DNA of 64,000 bases from Muribaculaceae bacterium (GCA_017621845.1 JAGASI010000014.1:62001-126000); one strand, 5' to 3'. Shown: positions 48,732 to 58,292, counted from the stretch's first letter. A program made the numbers and translations. Notes: generated by a model not told the origin, from the letters alone.

Positions 48732-50345
48732 ATGAATATTTCAAGGTTGCTACATCGTTATCTTATTCTGTCGATAATCCTGATGATATCGGCACTTGGC
48801 GTCCACCCCATACCCAACGACGATAATGACCGGGATATCAGACACAATCCGGACATCCCCGACCAAGAACAGATAATACCCGGCTCCAAGAATATAGCTC
48901 AATATCCATTTATAAACTACAATCTTAATTATATCGACCTCAATGGCCAATCATGGGCTTCTCTCGCCCAAAAACTCAGTCTCGCCCGACACGACGGCAC
49001 TTTCAAAGTTGTACACATCGGCGACTCTCATATTCAAGCCGAGGGAAACACCTCCATCGTCCGCCAAAAATTACAAGACATCTATGGTAACGCCGGCCGT
49101 GGCCTTATAATACCTTTCCGTCTTGCCGGAACAAACCAGCCTCTTGACTATCGCATAACATCCTCGACGACCCATACAACTGCCAAGTTACTCAAAAAAC
49201 CTTGGGCCACAACCATGGGATTTACCGGCATTTCCATCTCCACACCCAATTCGCCCTTCACTCTCTCCTTATCCAACGCCTCGCCTGTCGACGCTATCAC
49301 TATCCACGGCAACGGGGACATCGACGTCATTTCGGTATCCACTCCCGAGGGTAACAAAATCGGATTCAAGACCTCATCCCAATCGACTAAAGGTGTCTCC
49401 ATTAATCTCGCCCATCCCGTTCAAGGCAACATCGACATCATTGTCAACGCCCACCACGGTAACATATACGGCATTGAACTCAAGCGTGACCATCATGGCA
49501 TCCTGTACTCGGCCATTGGCAACAATGGTGCCACATTCTCGACATATAACGATATCCCGGACTTTGCCAACGGTATTCATGCCCTCGACCCCGACCTGAT
49601 TATTATCGCCTTAGGAACCAACGAGGCCTTTGGTAAATTATCTGATAATGAATTCTATAACCAGATACGTTCTCTCGTCAACAATATCCGCCGGGCCAAT
49701 CCTGCGGCCCAACTGCTATTAGTAACGCCTTCTGAATGTCAGCGGTCGGTTTACCGGACAATCACGTCAGGTAGCAAACGCAAGCGTCGTCGCCGTCGCG
49801 TCCGCTCGTTTGCCGTCAACTCCAATGTCGCTCGCATGGCCAATGTAATACGGCAATTTGGTGCCGAAAACCATATTCCGGTCTATGACTTCTACAACAT
49901 CGCCGGCGGCAAAGGCGCCTCGGACTTGTGGCTAAAAAACCGACTCCTCTCCAATGACCGCATACACCGCACTTGGGCCGGATACCGTGTCGAAGGTCAA
50001 CTATTAGCCCAAGCTCTTTACAACGCCATTGCCCAAGACAATAACACCGATGACAACCACACGCCTGACCAAGTACAACAACAAATCAACCAGGCTATGT
50101 CCATCGCTTTCTCTCCCAATAAAAACAACCACCGGCAATCGACTGAAAAGTCTGACACTGACCTGAACAAAGACAACAAACAACAAGTCAACTCTCCAAA
50201 TAAACAACCTGACCATAAGGTCAAACATTCATCCAAAAAGAAAAAATCAACATCAACTAAAAATAAACGACTCAAAAAATCAAGAAAAAAACACAACTCC
50301 AAAGCATACAAAAACAAAAAACGATCGTCAAGACGACATCGATAA
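48732..50345 (+). CDS. Exported SGNH hydrolase with a long basic tail
   Basis: 537 residues. Signal peptide (LLHRYLILSIILMISALGVHP). SGNH blocks: VVHIGDSHIQAEGN (Ser), LGTNEAFGKL (Asn), DRIHRTWAGY (Asp-x-x-His). Between blocks I and III lies a beta-rich insert (about 125-280) reminiscent of carbohydrate-binding modules. The last ~85 residues are Lys/Arg/Ser/Gln-rich and unstructured (KHSSKKKKSTSTKNKRLKKS), unusual for a periplasmic enzyme. Second gene of the SGNH-SGNH-MBOAT set. Confidence 0.78.
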   Translation: MNISRLLHRYLILSIILMISALGVHPIPNDDNDRDIRHNPDIPDQEQIIPGSKNIAQYPFINYNLNYIDLNGQSWASLAQKLSLARHDGTFKVVHIGDSHIQAEGNTSIVRQKLQDIYGNAGRGLIIPFRLAGTNQPLDYRITSSTTHTTAKLLKKPWATTMGFTGISISTPNSPFTLSLSNASPVDAITIHGNGDIDVISVSTPEGNKIGFKTSSQSTKGVSINLAHPVQGNIDIIVNAHHGNIYGIELKRDHHGILYSAIGNNGATFSTYNDIPDFANGIHALDPDLIIIALGTNEAFGKLSDNEFYNQIRSLVNNIRRANPAAQLLLVTPSECQRSVYRTITSGSKRKRRRRRVRSFAVNSNVARMANVIRQFGAENHIPVYDFYNIAGGKGASDLWLKNRLLSNDRIHRTWAGYRVEGQLLAQALYNAIAQDNNTDDNHTPDQVQQQINQAMSIAFSPNKNNHRQSTEKSDTDLNKDNKQQVNSPNKQPDHKVKHSSKKKKSTSTKNKRLKKSRKKHNSKAYKNKKRSSRRHR

Positions 50346-50376
50346 TACACTCATGATGATTTGGACAACATTCCCC

Positions 50377-50421
50377 AACAGCCTCTTAGAGATTGTTTAA
50401 TAAATGTGAACAGCCTCTTAG
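50377..50421 (+). repeat. Short direct repeat before the MBOAT gene
   Basis: AACAGCCTCTTAG occurs at 50377-50389 and 50409-50421, 19 bp apart, inside the 118-nt gap between the SGNH and MBOAT genes. It may be a regulatory site pair or a scar of a small mobile element. Confidence 0.55.
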
Positions 50422-50463
50422 TCTTTCAACTAACAAACCGACACCCTGTCAATATTCCCGACA

Positions 50464-51969
50464 ATGATTGACCCCCAGATACTCAAGGACATCCTCCTTT
50501 ACCATAAAGACAACCCGCTATTATTCAATACCGGGGCTTTTTTGCTTCTATTCACCGGCTTCCTGCTCATATACCAATGTGTGCGGCGTTGCCACTCGAT
50601 GAAGATGATTGTCACAATACTGTTCTCGCTCTATTTCTACTATAAGTCAAGCTACCTGTATTGCTTCATACTGTTGGGTGTATGCGTCAGCGACTATCTG
50701 TTAGGGCTATGGATGGGACGGGCCAAAGCCAACTGGGTACGGCGATTGATTGTCCTTATAAACGTTGTGGCCAACGTCGGGATGTTGGTATATTTCAAGT
50801 ATTTCAATCTTATCTATGAGACTTTTGCCAATTTTACCGGTACCGATTTTGACGCCCTCGACATCATCCTGCCCGCCGGCATCTCGTTCTTCACTTTCCG
50901 CTCGATAAGTTATATTGTCGACCTCTATCGCCGTCAGATGGAGCCTGCCACCAACTTCCTCGAGTACACTTTCTACCTCACTTTCTTCCCCCCGCTCCTG
51001 GCCGGTCCCGTCGTACGCGCCAAGGACATGCTACCCCAAATCAAGGCTCGCCCCGAAGTCTCACGCGCTATGGTGGCCGAAGGCCTATTCCTGATTATGG
51101 CCGGACTTATCAAAAAAGTTATCATTGCCGACTATATCAGTGGCAACTTTGTAGACCGTGTCTTTGAAAATCCGGCACTGTATTCCGGTGTCGAAAACCT
51201 TATGGCCAACATCGGATTTACCGTTCAGATATACTGTGACTTCTCGGGATACAGCGATATGGCCATCGGAATTGCACTCCTATTGGGCTACCGATTTAAG
51301 GACAACTTCAACTCGCCTTTCAAGTCCCAGAGCCCTACCGAATTTTGGCACCGATGGCACATCTCTCTCTCCACTTGGCTCCGTGACTATATATACATCC
51401 CTATGGGTGGCAATCGCAAGGGCAAGGTGCGTAAACACTTCAACCTGATGACAACAATGGTCGTCGGTGGCCTGTGGCACGGCGCTTCTTGGTTATACCT
51501 TATCTGGGGCGCCTATCAGGGCTTGCTATTAAGTCTACACAAGATTGGAGCGGCGATATTTGGCCGTCGCGACAAGTCCAAGCCTCTCCCCGCATGGCGA
51601 GTCAGCGGCAACATCTTAATCACATTCATCCTGACGGTCATCGGCTTTACAATATTCCGCTTGGCAATGATTTCCTATGACTCTTTTGATGACTCAATTA
51701 TACGCATCACCGACATGGGCATTGCCATCAAAGACAACTTCCACGGCGAGGTCATCGGACAGTTTATCGAGGCCTATACTCTCATCGTCGGCCTTATACT
51801 GCTGGCTTTATTCCTCCACTTCACGCCCTCATCATGGACCCGACGTCTTAAAAACATATACACCGCCACACCTCTCATTCTCCAGGCCCTAATCCTTGCT
51901 CTAATCTTATTCCTCGTCATCCAGAGCCGACAAAGCGACCTCGCCCCCTTCGTATACCTCCAGTACTAA
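50464..51969 (+). CDS. MBOAT family O-acyltransferase (AlgI/DltB-like)
   Basis: 501 residues with about 11 membrane segments. The family block is visible: EFWHRWHISLSTWLRDYIYI, PMGGNRKG, then GGLWHGASWLYLIWGAYQG with the active-site His. In AlgI/PatA systems such a protein hands an acyl group across the membrane to SGNH partners, which O-acetylate a glycan. The two SGNH genes upstream fit that model. The acceptor could be exopolysaccharide, peptidoglycan or lipid-linked glycan. Confidence 0.9.
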   Translation: MIDPQILKDILLYHKDNPLLFNTGAFLLLFTGFLLIYQCVRRCHSMKMIVTILFSLYFYYKSSYLYCFILLGVCVSDYLLGLWMGRAKANWVRRLIVLINVVANVGMLVYFKYFNLIYETFANFTGTDFDALDIILPAGISFFTFRSISYIVDLYRRQMEPATNFLEYTFYLTFFPPLLAGPVVRAKDMLPQIKARPEVSRAMVAEGLFLIMAGLIKKVIIADYISGNFVDRVFENPALYSGVENLMANIGFTVQIYCDFSGYSDMAIGIALLLGYRFKDNFNSPFKSQSPTEFWHRWHISLSTWLRDYIYIPMGGNRKGKVRKHFNLMTTMVVGGLWHGASWLYLIWGAYQGLLLSLHKIGAAIFGRRDKSKPLPAWRVSGNILITFILTVIGFTIFRLAMISYDSFDDSIIRITDMGIAIKDNFHGEVIGQFIEAYTLIVGLILLALFLHFTPSSWTRRLKNIYTATPLILQALILALILFLVIQSRQSDLAPFVYLQY

Positions 51970-52118
51970 CCGCCACTCTCACTCTTGAACACACCCCTCA
52001 CATCATGAGTGTATTCGCTATACACGTCCATCAGCCCATAATAATTAATAAATAACCAAGCTCAATAGCCTATACATCGCCCCTTATAACCAATTCTAAT
52101 TATTTTTTACCATTTTTA

Positions 52119-52150
52119 TTTGGTAGATATTGATATTATACCTATCTTTG
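52119..52150 (+). promoter_or_regulatory. Promoter of the DUF6291-like ORF
   Basis: TTTG (52119-52122), 20 bp, TATCTTTG (52143-52150), a full consensus match 46 nt before ATG 52197. Confidence 0.7.
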
Positions 52151-52196
52151 CAGCGTAATCATTCAACCTTTATTTTACTCTAATACCATTACTACT

Positions 52197-53045
52197 ATGA
52201 AACGAGATCCCCATTATTCCTTTTCTATTAACTGTGATTTTTTTGAGCGCCTCAGCCATATAAGCCCCTATAACCAAGCCAAGGTTCTATACCGGTTAGT
52301 ATATTGCGCCCTATATGGCGGCAGCGTCGATGACTGGGAATTCAACCACGACATGCTATGGTTTAACAAATATATTGACCATAACTACCAACATTGGCTG
52401 AAAGTCAAGGAAGCTCGTATGAAAATCGTTGAAAATCTTCCCAACCGATTTGACCCGGACATAAGCATGCAAGCAACGGCTCAAGCCCATATGCAAGTCG
52501 AAGCCCAAGAACAAAAAGACAATGGGACTTCCCAACAGGACCCTCAGGAACAAGACGCCACGCACACTCACGAGATGCAACAGGAAAGCAACGATGACAA
52601 TCCGCAACCTTTAGACAATCATGCCGACATACTCATCCCCCACCCCGGCGATGTTGCCTCTCAATACACTACACCGACTATCAAAGTCAGTGACCATGGC
52701 GCGCGGCCACTCTCACTCCACTCCATCTTCCTGCCAAATATCTCTTCTGACGTTTTCACCAAATTGAAACCGACAGCCTCAAGAGAAGGCCTAACCATAT
52801 CGGGATGCCTGCACGCCCCGCCAAATTCACGACTACAACCCTGCTCACACATCCCACAGCGGCCGGCCAACCCATATCCTTGTCCGCCAACCTCAGCCTC
52901 TCGCTTTATCAACGCTGGTGTAAGCTCTTTTTTCAATTCCAGCATCAGAGGGCCTACTTCATCGTCCGACAACCCTCGGCCAACTGTCACCACATACATC
53001 GTCAGCTCTATTGTTCCATCCCTTATGAGACGATCTTCTTTATAA
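52197..53045 (+). CDS. DUF6291-like protein, 3' half overlapping an antisense gene
   Basis: 282 residues as an open frame. The first ~85 residues (RDPHYSFSINCDFFERLSHI, AKVLYRLVYCALYGG) resemble DUF6291, a domain of phage/plasmid replication-type proteins. A Gln/Asp-rich linker follows. From about residue 155 the frame lies opposite the DUF2284 gene and turns Pro/Ser/Arg-rich in the way of shadow translation. Either the true protein has a read-through tail, or an older gene was cut when DUF2284 arrived. The N-terminal part is supported by a strong promoter. Confidence 0.55.
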   Translation: MKRDPHYSFSINCDFFERLSHISPYNQAKVLYRLVYCALYGGSVDDWEFNHDMLWFNKYIDHNYQHWLKVKEARMKIVENLPNRFDPDISMQATAQAHMQVEAQEQKDNGTSQQDPQEQDATHTHEMQQESNDDNPQPLDNHADILIPHPGDVASQYTTPTIKVSDHGARPLSLHSIFLPNISSDVFTKLKPTASREGLTISGCLHAPPNSRLQPCSHIPQRPANPYPCPPTSASRFINAGVSSFFNSSIRGPTSSSDNPRPTVTTYIVSSIVPSLMRRSSL

Positions 53046-53218
53046 GGAGGACAACCCCACGTCTTGCCATAGTTGGGGCAACCTCTACATGCCCTCTCAC
53101 ATAAACTTACATCGAGATATTTTGTTATATATTCATCCATAGGCACACTATGGCTTTCTTTCTCCACCGATATGATTGCATATCGCTCTATCAATGAGCC
53201 TGATAAAAGTCCCTTCAT
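52661..53218 (-). CDS. DUF2284 cysteine-rich metal-binding protein
   Basis: 185 residues from ATG 53218; the longer frame to 53515 is antisense to pyrK and not family-like. Cysteines are clustered as CERACRGCPNYGKTWGCPP and CGMCEQGCSREFGGACRHP, the DUF2284 pattern predicted to bind metal or an Fe-S cluster. Function unknown; often found in anaerobes. It overlaps the plus-strand DUF6291-like frame tail-to-tail by 385 bp and diverges from pyrK. Confidence 0.85.
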   Translation of the reverse strand: MKGLLSGSLIERYAIISVEKESHSVPMDEYITKYLDVSLCERACRGCPNYGKTWGCPPYKEDRLIRDGTIELTMYVVTVGRGLSDDEVGPLMLELKKELTPALIKREAEVGGQGYGLAGRCGMCEQGCSREFGGACRHPDMVRPSLEAVGFNLVKTSEEIFGRKMEWSESGRAPWSLTLIVGVVY

Positions 53219-53333
53219 GTTTTGTCTGATTTTATACCCTATAAAGGTAATTATTATTTGACAAAAAATGACTAATTTTACCTCATAAATAGAGTAAGAC
53301 AAACACCTCGTTAAACTTAAACATCTCAAGGGC

Positions 53334-54107
53334 ATGACCAAATACCAACAAGACATGAGGGTCGAGACCATATACCCGATAGGCTCCCAATACACCCTGA
53401 TGCAACTCACACCGGCCGATGGCTCCAAACTTCCGCTGATTAACCCGGGACAATTTGTACAAGTCGAGATTTCGGGCTCCAAGACTACAATGTTACGACG
53501 CCCAATATCTGTCAACGACGTGGACTATAACACTAACCGACTATCTCTGCTGATTAGAAAAGCCGGTGATGGCACCCGCGCCCTGTGTGACAGCCGTGTC
53601 GGACAGATTATCAACATAGTATATCCCCTCGGCAACGGATTTCCCGAAGAAGAGATTGAGGGTAAACGCGTATTACTCATCGGAGGCGGCGTGGGAGTTG
53701 CCCCACTGCTTTACTATGGTCGCCGGCTGATATGGCGTGGCAATGACTGCGCCTTCCTTCTCGGTGCACGTTCTGAAAAAGACCTTCTGTTGTTCAACGA
53801 GTTTAACGCCATAGCCAAGGTTTACACCGCCACCGAAGACGGCTCTGCCGGGACACGTGGCTTTGTAACTGACTCCCCCGCTATGAGCGAAAACTATGAC
53901 GTGTGGGCCGTATGTGGCCCTATGCCAATGATGAAAGCCGTCGCCGCCTTGGCTCGCAAGAGGGGAGTCGAATGTTATGTCTCGCTCGAGAACATGATGG
54001 CTTGTGGCGTGGGAGCGTGCCTCTGCTGTGTCGAAAAAACAATTCACGGCAATCAATGTGTATGCACCAACGGCCCGGTATTTAACATTAACGAACTAAC
54101 ATGGTAA
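53334..54107 (+). CDS. pyrK: Dihydroorotate dehydrogenase electron-transfer subunit
   Basis: 257 residues. Passes electrons from the catalytic PyrD subunit to NAD+. Seen: FAD-binding MLRRPISVNDV, NAD-binding LLIGGGVGVAPLLYYG, and the C-terminal [2Fe-2S] cysteines ACGVGACLCC ... GNQCVC. Overlaps pyrD by 7 nt, as expected for the class 1B heterodimer in pyrimidine synthesis. Confidence 0.95.
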   Translation: MTKYQQDMRVETIYPIGSQYTLMQLTPADGSKLPLINPGQFVQVEISGSKTTMLRRPISVNDVDYNTNRLSLLIRKAGDGTRALCDSRVGQIINIVYPLGNGFPEEEIEGKRVLLIGGGVGVAPLLYYGRRLIWRGNDCAFLLGARSEKDLLLFNEFNAIAKVYTATEDGSAGTRGFVTDSPAMSENYDVWAVCGPMPMMKAVAALARKRGVECYVSLENMMACGVGACLCCVEKTIHGNQCVCTNGPVFNINELTW

Positions 54108-55018
54108 CAGATATGGCAAACTTATCAGTCAAAATAGGAGACATGACCTTGAACAACCCGGTCATGACAGCTTCAGGAACATTTGGATACGGACTCGAAT
54201 TTGCCGATTTCATCGACCTCAACCGTCTTGGTGCCTTTATTGTCAAGGGCACGACTCTCGAGCCTCGACAAGGCAACGACTACCCGCGCATGGCTCAGAC
54301 TCCATCGGGTATGCTCAACGCCGTGGGACTCCAGAACAACGGTGTCGAGGTCCTGGCACGTGACATATACCCGCTCATCGACCGATATGACTCCAAGGCT
54401 ATTGTCAACATCTCGGGATCGACTGTCGCCGACTATGTCGCCGTTGCCGAGCGTCTGTCTTCTCTCGAACGCCTCGAGGCCATCGAGGTCAATATATCAT
54501 GCCCCAACGTCAAACAGGGTGGCATGGCCTTCGGTACCACAACCACCGGGGCCTCGGAGGTAGTTCGCGCCGTGCGACAAGCATGGTCTCGCACCCTCAT
54601 CGTCAAGCTCTCGCCCAACGTCACCGACATCACCGAGATTGCCCGGGCAGTCGAAGCCGAAGGCGCTGACAGCGTGTCTCTGATCAACACAATGTTAGGC
54701 ATGGCTATAGATGTCGAGCGCAGGCGACCATGCCTGTCAACAATAACCGGCGGGCTCTCAGGACCCGCTGTCAAGCCCGTTGCCGTGCGCATGGTGTGGC
54801 AGACAGCACATGCAGTCAAAATTCCGGTCATTGGTCTCGGTGGCATTGCGTCGGCCTACGATGCTCTCGAGTTTATCATGGCCGGCGCTCGTGCAATACA
54901 GGTCGGAACCGCCAACTTTATAGACCCATCGGTGACAATGAAGATTATTGACGGCATCGAAGACTACTGTCGCCGCCATGACATCAACGACATCAACGAC
55001 CTGACAGGCATTATCTGA
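54101..55018 (+). CDS. pyrD: Dihydroorotate dehydrogenase, class 1B catalytic subunit
   Basis: 305 residues. Oxidises dihydroorotate to orotate on FMN. Seen: NPVMTASGTFGYG, NISCPNVKQGG, GLSGPAVKPVAVRMV, and FMN-phosphate site GLGGIASAYDALEFIMAGA. A Cys (in NISC) is the catalytic base of class 1 enzymes. ATG 54113 (MANLSVKIG) is an alternative start closer to family N-termini; 54101 gives the 7-nt overlap with pyrK. Confidence 0.95.
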   Translation: MVTDMANLSVKIGDMTLNNPVMTASGTFGYGLEFADFIDLNRLGAFIVKGTTLEPRQGNDYPRMAQTPSGMLNAVGLQNNGVEVLARDIYPLIDRYDSKAIVNISGSTVADYVAVAERLSSLERLEAIEVNISCPNVKQGGMAFGTTTTGASEVVRAVRQAWSRTLIVKLSPNVTDITEIARAVEAEGADSVSLINTMLGMAIDVERRRPCLSTITGGLSGPAVKPVAVRMVWQTAHAVKIPVIGLGGIASAYDALEFIMAGARAIQVGTANFIDPSVTMKIIDGIEDYCRRHDINDINDLTGII

Positions 55019-55065
55019 ACCTTCGCGCGCCATACCATTACTCGACTACACATTTCAAACCATCC

Positions 55066-56442
55066 ATGCACCAATCAGCCAAGAAGTCCTCATCTGTTGA
55101 CATGCTCAACGGCCCGTTGTATGGTAAAATCTTGATTTTTGCCCTACCACTAATAGCCAGTGGCATCCTCCAACAATCATTCAACGCTGTTGACGTCGCC
55201 ATCATCGGACACTACTCCACGAGCCAGGCCATTGCTGCCGTCGGCAGCAACGGACCTATCATCTCGATAATGGTCAACTTATTCCTGGGAATTGCAGTCG
55301 GTGCCAACGTCGTCATCGCCAATTACCTGGGACAACGCAACCATCGTGCCGTGCGGGAGTCTATATCCACGGTTGCTGTCATATCTCTGATTTCCGGAGC
55401 TTTACTACTGCTCCTGGGCCTACTTTTGGCAAGACCGATACTCGAGATGATGAACGCGCCCGACGATGTCATCGACCTGGCAAGCACATACCTCAGAATT
55501 TACTTCTGCGGCATGCCGTTCATGATGATATACAACTTTGGCTCTGCCATATTGAGAAGCATCGGTGACACCAAAATGCCTTTCTACTCTCTTGTCATAG
55601 CTACAATATCCAATCTGTTTCTTGATTGGCTTTTTGTCGCTGTCTTTGATATGGGCGTAGACGGTGTGGCTTGGGCTACAGTAATAGCCAACGGAATAAA
55701 CGCCGCCATAATAATCCTGATTCTCACACGGGAGCCAGCTCCCATAACTCTAACATTCAACAGTTGGAAAATTTCAACGCCCGACTTCAAGAAAATGTTG
55801 CAGATAGGTGTACCGGCAGGCCTGCAGGGCATGGTATTTTCCATCTCCAACATCTTCATCCAGTCGGCAGTCAACAGCTATGGCGCCCAAGCCATTGCCG
55901 GGTCGGCCGCCGCCCTCACCTTTGAGGCTTACTGCTATTACATCATCGTATCATTCTGTGCATCAGTCACAGCCTTTGTCGGACAGAACTACGGCGCCGG
56001 CAAGCTCGACCGATGCAAGAAAATATTCCGCATCTGCATGACATACGCCGTGGTGATATGTGCCCTGGCAAATATAATCATCATCCTTAACGAAGATTCT
56101 TTTATCGGCATTTTCTCACGGGACCCACAGGTAATGTACTATGCCAAGATACGCTTCCACTATATACTGTTACTTCAATGTTTGGCTTCATCATACGAGG
56201 TATCAGGTGCTTATATGAGAGCCTTAGGCTACTCGGTGCTTCCAATGGTCCTCACCATCTTTGGCACATGCATCCTAAGGCTCGCCTGGATATATACCGT
56301 AGCGGCACACACCCGCTCATTTGAGGTCCTGCTCTCAATATACCCTATCACATGGATCATCACCGGCATCCTAATCGTCACCGCCGCCCTACGACTCCAG
56401 CACAAGTTATTCAAGCTGAAGACCCAACCGGCTACCATGTAG
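55066..56442 (+). CDS. MATE family efflux transporter
   Basis: 458 residues with 12 predicted membrane helices in two similar halves. Opening helix ILIFALPLIASGILQQSFNAVD with the MATE-type Asp, and the second-half LQIGVPAGLQGMVFSISNIF. It should export cationic drugs or metabolites by Na+ or H+ antiport. 47 nt after pyrD, possibly cotranscribed without a functional tie. Confidence 0.93.
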   Translation: MHQSAKKSSSVDMLNGPLYGKILIFALPLIASGILQQSFNAVDVAIIGHYSTSQAIAAVGSNGPIISIMVNLFLGIAVGANVVIANYLGQRNHRAVRESISTVAVISLISGALLLLLGLLLARPILEMMNAPDDVIDLASTYLRIYFCGMPFMMIYNFGSAILRSIGDTKMPFYSLVIATISNLFLDWLFVAVFDMGVDGVAWATVIANGINAAIIILILTREPAPITLTFNSWKISTPDFKKMLQIGVPAGLQGMVFSISNIFIQSAVNSYGAQAIAGSAAALTFEAYCYYIIVSFCASVTAFVGQNYGAGKLDRCKKIFRICMTYAVVICALANIIIILNEDSFIGIFSRDPQVMYYAKIRFHYILLLQCLASSYEVSGAYMRALGYSVLPMVLTIFGTCILRLAWIYTVAAHTRSFEVLLSIYPITWIITGILIVTAALRLQHKLFKLKTQPATM

Positions 56443-56447
56443 GGTTA

Positions 56448-56813
56448 TTACCTGACACCGGTATTTGCCTGTTTCTTGCTTTTATTATTGTCAGTGTCAT
56501 CATCTACATGGGTCAACGGAGCAAGATATTTGGCCTTATCAACTGCTTTAAAGCTTGACGATTTTGGGACCTGTATCGGATTGACATGGACATTAGCCCC
56601 GGCTCCCCTATTAAATCCCGAGTTAAAACCGGTGTTGCCACGATAGACTTTAAGGCCGGTTCTCGGAACTTTTGCCTTAGGAACTTGTTTTAACGCACGC
56701 GATGTGCTTCTAACAATTTTTACAGGCATCTGTCCCGGACAAGTATTGGCCGAAATAATCCCCAATGATAACACCACAAACGTCATCATAAATAATCTTA
56801 AAATCGTTTTCAT
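56448..56813 (-). CDS. Small exported hypothetical protein
   Basis: 121 residues. Signal peptide LRLFMMTFVVLSLGIISANT, then a basic, Gly/Asn/Arg-rich region (YRGNTGFNSGFNRGAGANV) and a polar Lys/Asp-rich tail. No recognised family. Its 3' end is 5 nt from the MATE stop (convergent). The composition suggests a disordered secreted or surface protein. Confidence 0.55.
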   Translation of the reverse strand: MKTILRLFMMTFVVLSLGIISANTCPGQMPVKIVRSTSRALKQVPKAKVPRTGLKVYRGNTGFNSGFNRGAGANVHVNPIQVPKSSSFKAVDKAKYLAPLTHVDDDTDNNKSKKQANTGVR

Positions 56814-57004
56814 AACTTAAACCTTTAATTAAACAACATGTATTAAATCTTATCTGCAATAGGCATTTACATCATTACAGATTTACACCGTCCCAGATCC
56901 TGTTAGCCAATTGATGTCCACTTTATCAATGGCGGCCATCTCATTGCGATATCGCCATGCAGCATATCGTTTGACAATACATTATTTCGGGTCAGTTACT
57001 CTGG

Positions 57005-57787
57005 CTATTTATAGACAAACAGATTGGTAAACTGTTGGCGCTGAGTTGCCGAGAGCGTGGCAAATTCTTTTTTGGCGGCTTCAAGGTCTTTCAGAAATTC
57101 TTTATTATTATGAAGCGCCTCTACAGCCTTCTCACCACAGATGCGTCCCGCCAATACGTCACTCTCCCAATGGAAGCCCACTATTACGCGGCTCAACCCT
57201 ATCTGACGTCCACGCTCCAGGAGTTGAGCGGAACGTGAAGGATTGACTTCGCTCAGCACCATGGCCACGGCCATGCCGATTGCCGAATGTCCCGAAGGAA
57301 ATGATCCGTTGTTTCTCAATTCTTCTTCATGTTTAGGAATTGGAGTTGGTTCGTTATACACTACAAATGGTCGTGGACGCATGTTGGACTCTTTGGCCTG
57401 CTTGGTAGCTTGTGTGCCGGCATCCTCACACATGTGATTTATCAAACGATAAATCGCAGGTGTCCCTTTGGCCGTGATAGGCATACCGAAAGCCTCGGAA
57501 AAAGCTCGGGCCAGGTCCTCATCATGCAGGTAGGCATCCTGTATAGCCTGTTCGCCGCGGGGTGTCGCACGCATTGTCTTGCCCCACTGATACATCATAC
57601 TGTCGCGGCTGAGTGTCTTGGAATCGGTTGGTGCTTTACCGCAATAGGTATTGCTCGGGAGTACGGGAATGTTGTAACTATACACACCGGTTGACACACC
57701 GGCCACTGATCCATCCTGTGTCTGAGCGTTAACGCCCGGCACAACCGCCATCAAAATGGCAAATAAAAATGACAAGTACTGTTTCAT
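57005..57787 (-). CDS. Class A non-specific acid phosphatase (PAP2 superfamily)
   Basis: 260 residues from ATG 57787, with signal peptide ending VNAQ. The full signature is visible: KESNMRPRP (K-x6-RP), GSFPSGHSAIG (PSGH, phosphate pocket) and SRVIVGFHWESD (SR-x5-H-x3-D, catalytic His). Acts in the periplasm to free phosphate from organic monoesters. Promoter CAAAGTTA lies at 57833-57840. Confidence 0.93.
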   Translation of the reverse strand: MKQYLSFLFAILMAVVPGVNAQTQDGSVAGVSTGVYSYNIPVLPSNTYCGKAPTDSKTLSRDSMMYQWGKTMRATPRGEQAIQDAYLHDEDLARAFSEAFGMPITAKGTPAIYRLINHMCEDAGTQATKQAKESNMRPRPFVVYNEPTPIPKHEEELRNNGSFPSGHSAIGMAVAMVLSEVNPSRSAQLLERGRQIGLSRVIVGFHWESDVLAGRICGEKAVEALHNNKEFLKDLEAAKKEFATLSATQRQQFTNLFVYK

Positions 57788-57832
57788 AATCATTATAACT
57801 TTTAAGATTTATGATTTAATTTTTAACCGTCC

Positions 57833-57840
57833 CAAAGTTA
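57833..57840 (-). promoter_or_regulatory. -7 element for the acid phosphatase gene
   Basis: CAAAGTTA is an exact reversed TAnnTTTG, 46 nt before the ATG at 57787. The -33 element is not clear. Confidence 0.5.
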
Positions 57841-58020
57841 CATCACCCCACATCCTTAAAAAAAACTATCAACAATATTAAATTAATATCATCAATATTA
57901 TTTTAATACTCATCTATCCTTCAACGCTTTACACATCCATCAGACATTCATAATTATAAAGGCCTTGCTTGCCGACAGATGGGGACGGTTGGTGAGACAA
58001 CTACAATTTATATCCTATAT

Positions 58021-58098
58021 CTCACCCATCAATGGGCGACATCAATACCAACCTCAAAAACAGCCTTCCCCCAAGGTCGTTATCAGGAGAACATACAT
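58021..58098 (+). repeat. Dispersed intergenic repeat, copy 1
   Basis: Shares CCATCAATGGGCGACATCAA and then AAAACAGCC, CCCCCAAG and AGGAGA.AT blocks with 61303-61380 in the same orientation. It contains a small palindrome CCCATCAATGGG. Confidence 0.8.
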
Positions 58099-58260
58099 CG
58101 TTACATGAATTCCGGTCTCCGGGAGTGAATACAATCTAAAACGGTTTAAAGCCTGACAGATTATAACAATTAAGTAATTTGTGGAGTACTTTTGGCTTTT
58201 TTGTAAGATTTTTTGTGAAAACATGTTTTAAAACACATTTTAAAAAAAGTTTAGTAAAAA

Positions 58261-58292
58261 ATTGTTTTAAAGCTTTTTGTAACATATATTTG
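58261..58292 (+). promoter_or_regulatory. Promoter of the C10 peptidase-serpin operon
   Basis: ATTG (58261-58264), 20 bp, TATATTTG (58285-58292), 29 nt before ATG 58322. A full -7 match. Confidence 0.65.

Noticed and set aside
53219..53515. N-terminal extension of the DUF2284 frame
   Set aside because: It runs antisense into pyrK, is not family-like, and ATG 53218 gives the standard start.
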